The notes under the pieces: model-generated
Database searches by the model: none
Told to the model about the DNA's origin: nothing
What the model saw: only the letters and a program-made list of their open reading frames with translations
Part shown: one piece after another, positions 1 through 9,155 of the stretch
Layout: each line of letters begins with the position of its first letter
Numbering within the stretch: position 1 is the first letter of the stretch
Translations under genes and position numbers: made by a program
Assembly: GCA_016868775.1 (NCBI GenBank)
Contig: VGFT01000002.1
Location: 259,830-323,829 of the forward strand
Direction of reading: 5' to 3'
DNA length: 64,000 nt
Source of the DNA: Bacteroidota bacterium
GTDB taxonomy: Bacteria > Bacteroidota > Bacteroidia > Chitinophagales > Chitinophagaceae

Positions 1-1
1 A

Positions 2-838
2 GTCTTGCAACGTCCGGTAAAAAAAGTTCCTTCCCTGCGTGACGTCACGATTGTGAACCTTTTTTACGAGAATTCCACCCGCACGCGCTTCTCATTTGAA
101 CTCGCTCAAAAACGCTTGAGTGCCGATACCTTAAATTTTGCTGCCTCCAGTTCCTCCGCGGCAAAAGGGGAGACCTTGCTCGATACCGTGAACAACATCT
201 TGTCGATGAAAGTAGACATGGTGGTGATCCGGCACAGTGCCACCGGCGCACCGCATTTTCTGGCGCAGCACATTCCCGCCGCCATCATCAATGCCGGAGA
301 TGGGATCAATGAACATCCGACACAAGCCTTGCTCGATGCCTTCTCCATTCAGGAGAAATTCGGCGAGCTGAAAGGACGCAAAGTGGCTCTGATCGGCGAT
401 ATCCTGCACAGCCGGGTGGCACAAAGCAATATCCACCTCCTGAATAAAATGGGAGCGGAAGTGGTGGTATGCGGACCACCTACCCTGATCCCCAAATACA
501 TCCAATCGGCCTGGAATGTAACGGTCAGTTATAATTTAAAGGAAACCTTGGAATGGTGTGAAGTGGCCAATGTACTGCGGATCCAATTGGAGCGACAAAA
601 CCAAGTATTGTTTTCTTCCCTTCGGGAATATCGACTGCATTACGGGATCAACCGTGAATTGTTGGATGGCCTACCCAAGCCCGTCACCATCATGCACCCC
701 GGCCCGATCAACCGGGGAGTAGAACTGGATAGCGACGTAGCCGATTCGCATCAATCCATCATCTTGCAACAAGTTGAAAATGGGGTGGCGGTTCGAATGG
801 CCGTGCTCTATTTACTCTCCAATCGCAATATTGCGTAG
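2..838 (+). CDS. pyrB: Aspartate carbamoyltransferase catalytic subunit, 5' end cut by window
   Basis: Catalytic subunit of aspartate transcarbamoylase, which joins carbamoyl phosphate and aspartate in pyrimidine synthesis (cytosolic). Visible motifs are the carbamoyl-phosphate loop NSTRTRFSFE, a serine/lysine loop (SSSAAKGETLLDT), HPTQALLDAF and the late HPGPINRG motif. The reading frame is open to the left edge; about 30 N-terminal residues seem to be missing compared with the usual ~305, so the TTG at position 5 is not taken as a start. coaD follows after 9 nt, probably in the same transcript. pyrE lies 1.1 kb downstream, but the Nudix gene on the other strand separates them. Family assignment is firm. 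Confidence 0.96.
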   Translation, partial: VLQRPVKKVPSLRDVTIVNLFYENSTRTRFSFELAQKRLSADTLNFAASSSSAAKGETLLDTVNNILSMKVDMVVIRHSATGAPHFLAQHIPAAIINAGDGINEHPTQALLDAFSIQEKFGELKGRKVALIGDILHSRVAQSNIHLLNKMGAEVVVCGPPTLIPKYIQSAWNVTVSYNLKETLEWCEVANVLRIQLERQNQVLFSSLREYRLHYGINRELLDGLPKPVTIMHPGPINRGVELDSDVADSHQSIILQQVENGVAVRMAVLYLLSNRNIA

Positions 839-847
839 CTTTAATCC

Positions 848-1318
848 ATGAGCCGAATCTGCTTATTCCCGGGAACCTTCGATCCGGTCACCTTGGGTCA
901 TGTCGACATCATCGACCGGGCGCTTCCCTTGTTTGATAAGATCGTGGTTGGAATCGGATTGAATGCGGCCAAAGCTCCGATGTTTACCCCCGAAAAGCGC
1001 TTGCAATGGATTCGAGATTTATATGAGAACGATGCCCGGGTAGAGGGGGCGATCTATGAGGGATTGACCGTTGACTTTTGCCGCTCAATCGGAGCTCATT
1101 TTATATTGCGGGGCATTCGGTATGTAAGCGACTTTGAATATGAGAAAACCATTGCCGATGCAAACCGTACCATGGATCGATCCATCGAAACGATCTTCTT
1201 GACGGGAGAGCCCAAATACACTTCCGTCGCTTCCACCATCGTTCGCGACATCATACGAAATGGCGGAGACGCATCTCCGTTCCTGCCCGAACGCGTCGCC
1301 CGTTCGATCAGTCAATAA
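848..1318 (+). CDS. coaD: Phosphopantetheine adenylyltransferase
   Basis: Makes dephospho-CoA from 4'-phosphopantetheine and ATP, the penultimate step of CoA synthesis. It is 156 residues long, the normal size. The nucleotidyltransferase signature is at the N-terminus (FPGTFDPVTLGH, residues 7-18, containing the TxGH motif), the middle has RGIRYVSDFEYE, and the C-terminal part has the STIVRD motif that binds ATP phosphates. It starts 9 nt after pyrB and probably shares its transcript. Its 3' end overlaps the convergent Nudix gene by 11 bp. Confidence 0.97.
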   Translation: MSRICLFPGTFDPVTLGHVDIIDRALPLFDKIVVGIGLNAAKAPMFTPEKRLQWIRDLYENDARVEGAIYEGLTVDFCRSIGAHFILRGIRYVSDFEYEKTIADANRTMDRSIETIFLTGEPKYTSVASTIVRDIIRNGGDASPFLPERVARSISQ

Positions 1319-1892
1319 CCGTTGCCAACAGGGGTTGCAGGGAAGGATAGATCTCCTTCCAAACCAAGCGAATCTCCGTTTGATTCATCCAGCGAGCCGC
1401 GGTAATGTCCTCTTCGGTTTGTAATACCAATTCTTGTTCTGTTTCCAATTCAAAGACAAACCAATGCGTTTTCTTTATAAACCATTTCTCCTTCATTCTA
1501 TATACATGAAAGGTGGGTTCGCAATCGTCCATTTTTTTTAGGTGGGTAAGCCCGGTTTCCTCGGCAATCTCCCGGATGGCGGCTATCAAAGGGGTCTCGC
1601 CCGCGTTGATCTTTCCTTTTGGTAAATCCCAGTGTCCGCGTCGGTGTATCAGAAGTAATTCGCCTTTTTTGTTTTTGATGATTCCACCCGCCGCCTCGAT
1701 CCATTGAAAGCGGTTGGAAATTTGTGCGAGGGTTGTTTTTTCATCTTGCGTATTCAGAAGGGAATAAGACTGACTGAAATTCATCAGGTCCTCAATTTTT
1801 TGATCGATTTCCGAAAGGGAGGATGCCTCCACCGCCTGTGCGTTGCAGCGGATTTCCAAAGTGGCGGATCCATGGTGGATAAAGATTGGCAT
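1308..1892 (-). CDS. Nudix hydrolase
   Basis: Hydrolase of a nucleoside diphosphate linked to another moiety; the substrate cannot be told. The Nudix box is complete in the second half (GKINAGETPLIAAIREIAEE plus TGL), preceded by HRRGHWDLPKG. I start at the ATG at 1892 (protein begins MPIFIHHGSATL, 194 residues). Upstream in-frame starts at 1916 and 1952 would overlap the promoter or coding region of the divergent pyrE gene. The N-terminal ~65 residues before the Nudix fold are lineage-specific. The 3' end overlaps coaD by 11 bp. Domain call is firm; substrate is unknown. Confidence 0.88.
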   Translation of the reverse strand: MPIFIHHGSATLEIRCNAQAVEASSLSEIDQKIEDLMNFSQSYSLLNTQDEKTTLAQISNRFQWIEAAGGIIKNKKGELLLIHRRGHWDLPKGKINAGETPLIAAIREIAEETGLTHLKKMDDCEPTFHVYRMKEKWFIKKTHWFVFELETEQELVLQTEEDITAARWMNQTEIRLVWKEIYPSLQPLLATVID

Positions 1893-1911
1893 ACGAGGTT
1901 TTGATTTCCGA

Positions 1912-1919
1912 TACATTTG
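1912..1919 (+). promoter_or_regulatory. -7 promoter element TACATTTG upstream of pyrE
   Basis: Exact match to the Bacteroidota -7 consensus TAnnTTTG. It ends only 4 nt before the pyrE ATG at 1924, so transcription probably begins at or within a few nt of the start codon. No convincing -33 TTG at standard spacing. Confidence 0.6.
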
Positions 1920-1923
1920 ACAT

Positions 1924-2553
1924 ATGGATAATGCAACGGTGGTGGCGGACAAACTTCTTCAGGTCCGCGCCGTAAAATTAAGTCCCGAAGCCCCCTTTAC
2001 GTGGGCCAGCGGATGGAAATGTCCCATTTATTGCGACAATCGAAAAGTGTTGGCACATCCGCACGAGCGGGATTTCCTGAAAAGTGAGTTGGCCAATGTG
2101 ATCTTTGAGCAATTTGCGGATGCCGAAGTACTGGCCGGAGTGGCCACTGCCGGAATACCCTGGGGAGCAATGGCTGCCGATCAATTGAAGCTGCCGTTTT
2201 GTTATGTCCGTCCCAAACCAAAGGAACATGGTCTGGGGAATCAAATCGAGGGCAATCTTCAAGCCGGTCAGTCCGTTTTAGTAGTCGAAGACCTGATCTC
2301 TACCGGTAAAAGCTCCCTGCAATTGGTGGAAGTTCTCCGTAATGCCGGGGTTAAGGTTGTGGGCATGGTAGCTCTGTTTACCTACGGATTCCCCGCTGCG
2401 GACGAAGCGTTTAAGCAAGCAGACCTAAAACTGGTGACCTTGTCCAATTATCCGGCCCTGATCGATCGGGCCATTTCAAAAGGGCTGGTTAGTCTGGAGC
2501 AGCAACAAGTACTGATGGCCTGGCGGGAAAATCCAGCCAATTGGGGACGATAA
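1924..2553 (+). CDS. pyrE: Orotate phosphoribosyltransferase
   Basis: Converts orotate and PRPP to OMP in pyrimidine synthesis. It is 209 residues long. The PRPP-binding motif VEDLISTGKS lies at residues 121-130, and the catalytic-loop region RPKPKEHGLGNQIEG at 96-110. The start ATG at 1924 is fixed by the promoter element that ends 4 nt earlier. The next gene begins 11 nt after the stop. With pyrB nearby this suggests a loose pyrimidine gene neighbourhood, although the Nudix gene divides the two transcription units. Confidence 0.96.
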   Translation: MDNATVVADKLLQVRAVKLSPEAPFTWASGWKCPIYCDNRKVLAHPHERDFLKSELANVIFEQFADAEVLAGVATAGIPWGAMAADQLKLPFCYVRPKPKEHGLGNQIEGNLQAGQSVLVVEDLISTGKSSLQLVEVLRNAGVKVVGMVALFTYGFPAADEAFKQADLKLVTLSNYPALIDRAISKGLVSLEQQQVLMAWRENPANWGR

Positions 2554-2564
2554 ATTTTAACCAT

Positions 2565-2948
2565 ATGATACGTTTCTGTCTGCTGCTAGCCTGTTTGCTG
2601 CTTGTTAATCCCACCATCCAGGCCCAGGTAAAATCGGTTCAAACATTTACCCTCAAAACCCCTGAGATCCTTTGCGAGGCCTGCAAAGGGAGGGTTGAGA
2701 CCTACCTGAAGCGGCATGACGGACTGCTGGAAATTAATGTCAACTTTCGAAAAGGGGAAACCCGGGTCAAATTCCTATCCGACCGAGCCGACATCGAACA
2801 AATCAAAACCGCCATCGCCAACTGCGGGTTCGATGCCGATGACGTGACCGCCCTACCGGAGGCCTACCAGAAACTCCCCCGAACCTGTAAGAAAAAATCC
2901 GATGGGGGAGGACACCCAGCACCAAAAATTCCGCCTACTTTAAACTAA
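2565..2948 (+). CDS. Secreted heavy-metal-associated (HMA) domain protein
   Basis: Small exported protein of 127 residues. A signal peptide of about 20 residues (MIRFCLLLACLLLVNPTIQA) is followed by an HMA-like ferredoxin fold with one CxxC pair (LCEACKGR), as in metal-binding domains of copper chaperones and P-type ATPases. The tail is basic and proline-rich (KKKSDGGGHPAPKIPP). I choose the ATG at 2565, since an upstream TTG would only add residues ahead of the signal peptide. Probably co-transcribed with pyrE (11 nt gap). Periplasmic metal binding is inference from the fold and CxxC. Confidence 0.8.
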   Translation: MIRFCLLLACLLLVNPTIQAQVKSVQTFTLKTPEILCEACKGRVETYLKRHDGLLEINVNFRKGETRVKFLSDRADIEQIKTAIANCGFDADDVTALPEAYQKLPRTCKKKSDGGGHPAPKIPPTLN

Positions 2949-3368
2949 TTTTATTAGCATTTAATGATTTCTCTGATATCTAAGTTAATTAGCATAAACC
3001 TATTTATTCAATAATTTGAATAACATTATATTATATTGAATATTGCCATTTTAAATATTTAGTAATATCATTCTTTTTTTATGCTTATTTATTATTTTCT
3101 CAAAGCCTCATTGAGCTTGATAATTTATACTGTAAATATTTGATTAATAATTGATTAAATAATTTTATCTCAATATTATATATTGATAATCAAAACATAC
3201 GCTAAAAGAATTATTCATAAACCACTTTCATCAGGGTTAAATATCAAGCATTGATTGCGATCAACCCGATTGGTTTTTATTCGTTTAAACATTAAACCCG
3301 TGTATGACTTTTTCGTCTTATACGCTTAATTTTACCAACTGACCTTAACCTCTCCTTTCCAAACCATT
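2949..3368 (+). other. AT-rich intergenic region upstream of the giant PKD gene
   Basis: This 420-bp gap has no plausible gene. The first ~250 bp are strikingly AT-rich compared with neighbouring coding DNA. It holds short weak inverted repeats, such as CTAAT-TTT-ATTAG at 2945-2957 just at the end of the HMA gene, and GTATGAC...GTCTTATAC near 3302-3323. No full TAnnTTTG element was found; TAATTTTA near 3328 is the closest. It probably carries the promoter and regulatory leader of the 5.8-kb gene. Confidence 0.5.
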
Positions 3369-6300
3369 ATGCGTCATTTCCGGAACCTTTTACTAGTCAC
3401 CTTCTTGCTATCCGGTTTGGGGGTTGGTGCGCAGGATTTTTCCAACAAAGGCAAGGAGTTTTGGATTCCGTACAGTTATCACGTGGGGGCAGGTGGGGCC
3501 GGTCTGGTAATGACTCTTTACATAACATCTGATGTTGCCACTACTTATCAGGTTGCCATTCATGGGGGTGTTACGATTCAGAGTGGGAGCCTGACGGCCG
3601 GTCAGGTTGTGACCTGTATTGTTCCCAACACGTATTTTATACCTAACGAGGGGTTGTACAGCGGCAAGGCCATTGTGGTCACCTCAGATAAGGGGGTGGT
3701 GGTCTATTCATACATTACACAAAGTGCCGTGAGCGGGGCAACGGTATGCCTGCCTACCAATGTATTGGGAAGAGAGTACTACTCCATGAACTTTACCCAG
3801 GTCTCTAACGCGGCCAATTCAAACTCGTACTTTACGATCATTGCGGCGGAGGACAATACATCCGTTGAGATTACGCCCACCGCCAACACCAAAAATGGTT
3901 GGGTGGCCGGAACGACTTACACCATCAATCTAAACAAAGGGCAGATCTATCAGGTATTGGGTACCCATAACAATACCCCCACGGGTGGCTTGTATACCGG
4001 GGTGGACCTGACCGGTTCCAAGATCAAATCCGTCACTTCCGGACAAAATCCCTGTAAGCGGATTGCCGTTTTCTCCGGTGCTGGTAAGATCCGGATTGGA
4101 ACCAATTGTGGCACCAACAATTCATCGGATAATCTCTATCAGCAACTTTATCCTCAAGCCACTTGGGGCAAGAGCTATTTAACAGTGCCCAGTTTCAGCC
4201 GTCCCAATAATTTTTATCGGGTCATTCGTAGCACCTCTTCCACCAATGTATATGTGAATGGTACGTTGGTGCCGAGCGGCTCTTTCATCAATGGGTATTA
4301 TGAATTCTCTAACGGTACGCCCAATTACATTACGTCGGATGAGCCCATCAGCGTTGCTCAGTATTTTACGACTCAAGGGTGTTCGTCGAACGCTACTCCT
4401 TATGATCCAGACATGATCGTCCTGAATCCGATCGAGCAAAATATTTCAAAAGTCACCCTCGTCAGCTCTAATTTGGTAGCGACCGCCAACCGACAGCATC
4501 ATATGCATGTAATCATGCGAAGCGGCGGAACGGGAATTTCTTCTTTTCGCTTTGATGGGGCGGTGATCCCCAGTACGGCCTCGTGGGTGCCTCACCCGGC
4601 ACTCACCGGCTATTCCTATTTGTATCTATCCAACGTTACGGCAGGGTATCATACCCTATCCTCCGATTCGGGTTTCAACGCGCTTGCCTATGGTTATGCC
4701 GCTGCGGAATCATATGGTTACTCAGCCGGCGCCAACGTAAAGGACCTGTATCAGTACATATCGATCCAGAATCAGTTTGCCACGGTCAATTTTCCTGCTA
4801 CCTGTCGAAATACTCCCTTCTTTTTCTCAATGACCTTCCCGTATCAACCCACACAGATTCAGTGGATATTCGGATCAGCCCTTAACGGACAAGGGATATC
4901 GGATATTACGTTGCCTAATCCAACACCAACTGGAACGGTGGTGGTAAATGGGCGTACCCTCTATATATATAAATTGCCCAATCCTTATACCATCAGTACG
5001 GCAGGAACGTATCAAATCAAAGTACTGGCAACCAACCCCTCTCCGGATGGTTGTACGGGCCTGCAAGAGATCAATTTCGACTTGGATGTACAGCCCACTC
5101 CGATAGCCAATTTTACGCTAAGCAATGTGTGCGACGGGAATCCGGTACAGTTTACCGATGCTTCGTCTACTAACAGCAGGCCGATTTCAACGTATTACTG
5201 GGACTTTGGAGATAACACGACCGGATCCACTCTCAACCCTTCACACTTGTATCCCGGACCAGCCACCTATAACCCGCGCTATTCGATCATCACCGATATT
5301 GGGTGTATATCCGATACGATCACAAAATCGGTTACCGTTTTTCCCAAACCTACGGCAACACTTGTTGGAACAGTTGGCTTGTGTCAGGGAGCTCCGGAAC
5401 CCCAGATTACCTTCACCGGTGCAAATGGAACGCCACCCTATACGTTTACATACACGTTAAACGGCGGGCCTGCACAACAGATCGTGACCACTACCGGAAA
5501 CAGTGTTAGCATAAATGTCCCCACGGCAACCGTGGGCATTTATACCTACTCGCTCACCAATGTAAAGGATGCCAGTTCCCTGGCTTGCGAGCAAGCTCAA
5601 ACAGGCAGTGCAGTGGTTACGGTATTTGCCAAGCCCACCGGAGCTACGATAACCGGTTCCACGGCGGTTTGTCTGAACGGCACGGCACCAACATTGACTT
5701 TAACAGGGCAAGGCGGTTCGGGTAATTATCTATTTACGTATAATTTGAATGGAGGTCCCGATCAAACCCTTAGTTCCACGGGAGGTGCGGCAACCATCAC
5801 CGTTCCGACCAATGCAGTGGGCACTTTCACCTATAATCTTACCAGTGTAGAAGATCCCAGTAATGTTTTGTGCCGTACCAATATAAATACCTCTGCCACG
5901 GTAACGGTAAATCCATTGCCCACGGCTTCTATTACAGGAACCTTGTCTGTTTGTCAGAACGCTACACAACCCAACATAACCTTTACCGGTGCCGGTGGCA
6001 CGGCTCCTTACACGTTTGTTTATACGCTCAATGGAGGATCCAGCCAGCAAGTGATTTCTGGGGCAAACGGGATAGCAACAGTTTCTGTACCTACGGCAAC
6101 GCCGGGTACTTTCACTTATTCTCTGCAGAGCGTAACCGATGCCACGGCCTCTCTGTGTACACAACTTCAATCAGGGAATGCAATCGTAACGGTCAACCCG
6201 CTGCCCACAGCTTCCATTTCCGGAGCCACAGTGGTTTGTCAAAATGCAACCGCACCCACGGTTACGTTCACCGGCGCTGATGGCACGGCGCCCTATACGT

Positions 6301-9152
6301 TCGCGTATAGTATCAACGGTGGCGCCACGCAGACTGTAACGACCACCACCGGTAACAGCGTTACCGTTTCCGTACCTACAACAACACCCGGCAGCTTTGC
6401 ATACAACCTGATCAGTGTAACGGATGCCAGCAGCACGACTTGCTTGCAAAATCAGACCGGTACGGCAATTATTACCGTCAATCCGCTACCCACTGCATCG
6501 ATAGCCGGAACGACCAACGTCTGTTTAAATGCAACATCTCCCTTCATCACGTTCACCGGTGCCGTGGGCACGGCCCCATATACGTTTGCCTTTAACATTA
6601 ATGGTGGTACCACGCAAACGGTTACCACTACCACCGGCAATTCGGTAACGGTTTCCGTTCCTACCGCAACGGCTGGAACGTTTACGTATAACCTGATCAG
6701 TGTTACCGATGCCAGCTCAACGGTCTGTACGCAAAATCAATCCGGATCCGCCACGGTAGTTGTATATCCGCTGCCCACTGCCACTTTCAGTTCACTGACA
6801 CCCCGATGTGAAACAGGAATTATATCCTTTACGGATCAATCGGTTGCCAATGCCGGCAATGTAACCGGCTGGAGTTGGAATTTCGGTGATCCAATCAGTG
6901 GCGCGAACAATACCTCCACCTTGCAAAATCCCCAGCACGTTTTTGCAACGGCAGGAACCTATAGCGTTACCCTTACGGTTACTACGAATAACGGCTGTGT
7001 CAGCGTGAATCCTGCTATACCAGTTGTCATACATTCAAAACCCTTGGCCGGATTCATAAATCCCGAAGTTTGTTTGATTGATACCTATGCGCAATTCACC
7101 GATACCAGTTCGGTTGCTTCGCCCAGTGCCGTGAACAACTGGAATTGGGATTTTGGTGACCCAACCAGTGGGGCAAACAATACCTCCTCGCTTCAGAACC
7201 CCCAGCACAGTTATCTGGCCTTGGGATCTTATCCGGTGGTGCTGATTGTTACCTCCAATCAGGGATGCAAGGATACCGTCAATCAAACCTTGATTGTGAA
7301 CGGAAGCTTCCCGGTATCCAATTTTAGCATCAATAACACCAATAATCTCTGTGCGAATGATTCCATCTCAATTACAAATCTGTCAACCGTTTTACCGGGT
7401 GTGATCACAAAAGTGGAGATCTTCTGGGACGATGTTGCACAACCAACCGTGGTGGAAATCGATCAAAACCCAACCCCCGGCAAGGTATACAAGCATAAGT
7501 ATCCTAATTTCCAATCACCTCTGTCCAAGACCTACAACATTCGATACCGCTCCTATTCCGGTGGTGTTTGTTCGAATGATAAGGTGCTTCCGATTACCAT
7601 CAACGCGGCACCAAAAGTTCAATTCAATCCGATCCCGAATATCTGTCTGGATGCTCCACCATACCAGATCACACAGGCCTCTGAAATAGGAGGGGTGCCG
7701 GGTAGTTTGTTGTTTACCGGACCGGGCATTTCTTCAACCGGACTATTCAACCCTTCAACTGCCGGTGCAGGTACCCATACCATCCGTTATTATTTCACGT
7801 CTACGGCCGGCGGATGTATCGACAGCGCAACCCAAACCATCAAAGTGTGGATTCCACCGGTAGCAGATTTTACCGTGAGCAGTCCGGTTTGCGAACGCCA
7901 ATCCGTAACCTTTACCAATACCTCCACCTCAACGGAAGGCACCTTAACTCAGTGGCGTTGGGATTTTGGGGATGGAACACCGGTATTGGTACGTCCCAAT
8001 GGCAATCCCGTACAACACACTTACGCCACCTTTGGAACCTTTGTGGTGAAATTGAATGTAGTTACTTCAAACGGATGTGTGAGTGTTGCCAAAACGGTCA
8101 ATCTGGACGTGAAGCCGCTGGCCCGTCCCAACTTCAGTTTCCCCGCCGTCAGCTGTCTGCCGAACGCAAACATTCAGTTCACCAATCTATCTTCCATTCC
8201 TGACGGGACGCAAAGCAGTTTTACGTATCTGTGGAATTTCGGCGATCCCGTCAGCGGACCCGTCAATACGTCCACAGCGATGAATCCCGCGCATATCTAC
8301 ACCGCACTGGGTCCCTATAGTGTAAATCTTCAGGTCACCACGGGTGCTGGCTGTATTCGCGATACCATGCTCGTGCTTAATACACTTCATCCACAACCGA
8401 TCGCTTCGTTTACGACCGATAAGATCGATGTCTGTATCGGAGGCGCGATTCAGTTTAACAGCACCAGCAATGGAGCCGATGGCACCATCACACAATGGTT
8501 CTGGGATCTGGATAATGGAACAACACGCAACCAGCCAAATTTTTCCTATACGTATTCAGCAATAGGCAACTATAATGTAAGTCACTATATCGTAAATAGT
8601 TTTAATTGTCGCAGTACAACGGCTACCACTTCAGTATCCGTGAATCCGTATCCGGTAGCCGATGCCGGACCAGATAAGCTGATGTTGGAAGGCGGACAAA
8701 CCCAACTCACGCCGGTCAACAACAATACCATGCCGATCACGATTCGTTGGAGACCTTCCTCGTATTTAAGCGATCCCACCATACTTTCTCCAATTGCACG
8801 CCCAATAGATGATATCTATTACACCCTGTACCTTATAACAGATAAAGGTTGTGCGGCGCAGGATGTGGTCTTTGTAAAAGTGCTGAAAACGCCCATTGTT
8901 CCCAATATCTTCAGTCCCAACGGCGATGGCGTGCACGATACCTGGGTAATCCCGTATCTCGACAGTTATCCGGGCTGCACGGTAGAAGTCGTGAACCGGT
9001 ATGGACAACTTGTTTTCCGTTCAGTAGGTTATCCGACTCCTTGGGATGGAAGAATCAATGGGAACCCTGCCCCGGTGGGTACGTATTATTTTGTGATCGA
9101 TCCTAAAAATGGTCGTAAACGGGTTGCCGGCTATGTTGACATCATTCGATAA
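3369..9152 (+). CDS. Giant secreted PKD/repeat protein with gliding-type T9SS C-terminal domain
   Basis: Predicted surface or secreted protein of 1927 residues. In order: a signal peptide (MRHFRNLLLVTFLLSGLGVGA); an N-terminal domain of about 350 residues resembling IgGFc-binding-type adhesion domains (begins FSNKGKEFWIPYSYHV); a first PKD-like domain (YYWDFGDNTTG, ~residue 610); five tandem 95-residue repeats (residues ~660-1134, see repeat entry); then several more PKD-like domains (WNFGDPISG, WDFGDPTSG, WDFGDGTP, WNFGDPVSG). The end is a typical CHU_C/gliding-motility C-terminal domain with FSPNGDGVHDTW and YGQLVF, the type B sorting signal of the type IX secretion system. porP/sprF starts 3 nt downstream, as expected for a type B cargo and its dedicated outer-membrane partner. 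Role in adhesion or polymer binding is inference. Confidence 0.88.
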   Translation: MRHFRNLLLVTFLLSGLGVGAQDFSNKGKEFWIPYSYHVGAGGAGLVMTLYITSDVATTYQVAIHGGVTIQSGSLTAGQVVTCIVPNTYFIPNEGLYSGKAIVVTSDKGVVVYSYITQSAVSGATVCLPTNVLGREYYSMNFTQVSNAANSNSYFTIIAAEDNTSVEITPTANTKNGWVAGTTYTINLNKGQIYQVLGTHNNTPTGGLYTGVDLTGSKIKSVTSGQNPCKRIAVFSGAGKIRIGTNCGTNNSSDNLYQQLYPQATWGKSYLTVPSFSRPNNFYRVIRSTSSTNVYVNGTLVPSGSFINGYYEFSNGTPNYITSDEPISVAQYFTTQGCSSNATPYDPDMIVLNPIEQNISKVTLVSSNLVATANRQHHMHVIMRSGGTGISSFRFDGAVIPSTASWVPHPALTGYSYLYLSNVTAGYHTLSSDSGFNALAYGYAAAESYGYSAGANVKDLYQYISIQNQFATVNFPATCRNTPFFFSMTFPYQPTQIQWIFGSALNGQGISDITLPNPTPTGTVVVNGRTLYIYKLPNPYTISTAGTYQIKVLATNPSPDGCTGLQEINFDLDVQPTPIANFTLSNVCDGNPVQFTDASSTNSRPISTYYWDFGDNTTGSTLNPSHLYPGPATYNPRYSIITDIGCISDTITKSVTVFPKPTATLVGTVGLCQGAPEPQITFTGANGTPPYTFTYTLNGGPAQQIVTTTGNSVSINVPTATVGIYTYSLTNVKDASSLACEQAQTGSAVVTVFAKPTGATITGSTAVCLNGTAPTLTLTGQGGSGNYLFTYNLNGGPDQTLSSTGGAATITVPTNAVGTFTYNLTSVEDPSNVLCRTNINTSATVTVNPLPTASITGTLSVCQNATQPNITFTGAGGTAPYTFVYTLNGGSSQQVISGANGIATVSVPTATPGTFTYSLQSVTDATASLCTQLQSGNAIVTVNPLPTASISGATVVCQNATAPTVTFTGADGTAPYTFAYSINGGATQTVTTTTGNSVTVSVPTTTPGSFAYNLISVTDASSTTCLQNQTGTAIITVNPLPTASIAGTTNVCLNATSPFITFTGAVGTAPYTFAFNINGGTTQTVTTTTGNSVTVSVPTATAGTFTYNLISVTDASSTVCTQNQSGSATVVVYPLPTATFSSLTPRCETGIISFTDQSVANAGNVTGWSWNFGDPISGANNTSTLQNPQHVFATAGTYSVTLTVTTNNGCVSVNPAIPVVIHSKPLAGFINPEVCLIDTYAQFTDTSSVASPSAVNNWNWDFGDPTSGANNTSSLQNPQHSYLALGSYPVVLIVTSNQGCKDTVNQTLIVNGSFPVSNFSINNTNNLCANDSISITNLSTVLPGVITKVEIFWDDVAQPTVVEIDQNPTPGKVYKHKYPNFQSPLSKTYNIRYRSYSGGVCSNDKVLPITINAAPKVQFNPIPNICLDAPPYQITQASEIGGVPGSLLFTGPGISSTGLFNPSTAGAGTHTIRYYFTSTAGGCIDSATQTIKVWIPPVADFTVSSPVCERQSVTFTNTSTSTEGTLTQWRWDFGDGTPVLVRPNGNPVQHTYATFGTFVVKLNVVTSNGCVSVAKTVNLDVKPLARPNFSFPAVSCLPNANIQFTNLSSIPDGTQSSFTYLWNFGDPVSGPVNTSTAMNPAHIYTALGPYSVNLQVTTGAGCIRDTMLVLNTLHPQPIASFTTDKIDVCIGGAIQFNSTSNGADGTITQWFWDLDNGTTRNQPNFSYTYSAIGNYNVSHYIVNSFNCRSTTATTSVSVNPYPVADAGPDKLMLEGGQTQLTPVNNNTMPITIRWRPSSYLSDPTILSPIARPIDDIYYTLYLITDKGCAAQDVVFVKVLKTPIVPNIFSPNGDGVHDTWVIPYLDSYPGCTVEVVNRYGQLVFRSVGYPTPWDGRINGNPAPVGTYYFVIDPKNGRKRVAGYVDIIR
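5346..6770 (+). repeat. Five in-frame 95-residue tandem repeats in the PKD protein
   Basis: Five units of 285 bp (1425 bp in total) begin with KPTATLVG, KPTGATITG, LPTASITG, LPTASISG and LPTASIAG. Each contains VCxNxTxPxxTFTG..GTAPYTF, an NGG turn, a NSVTVSVPT-like strand and a final xVTVNP. Units 4 and 5 are the most alike at protein and DNA level (for example both contain TTTTGNSVTVSVPT), which suggests recent duplication. Confidence 0.9.
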
Positions 9153-9155
9153 TCC

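Noticed and set aside
131-505. Minus-strand reading frame of 124 codons opposite pyrB
   Set aside because: It is a shadow frame. The plus-strand frame is clearly PyrB.
5730-6170. Minus-strand reading frame of 146 codons inside the PKD gene
   Set aside because: Composition-driven shadow of the Thr/Gly-rich repeats, with no start context or family features.
5346-6770. A CRISPR-like or satellite array
   Set aside because: The 285-bp period is in frame with a protein and the units diverge as protein repeats; there are no short identical direct repeats with unique spacers.
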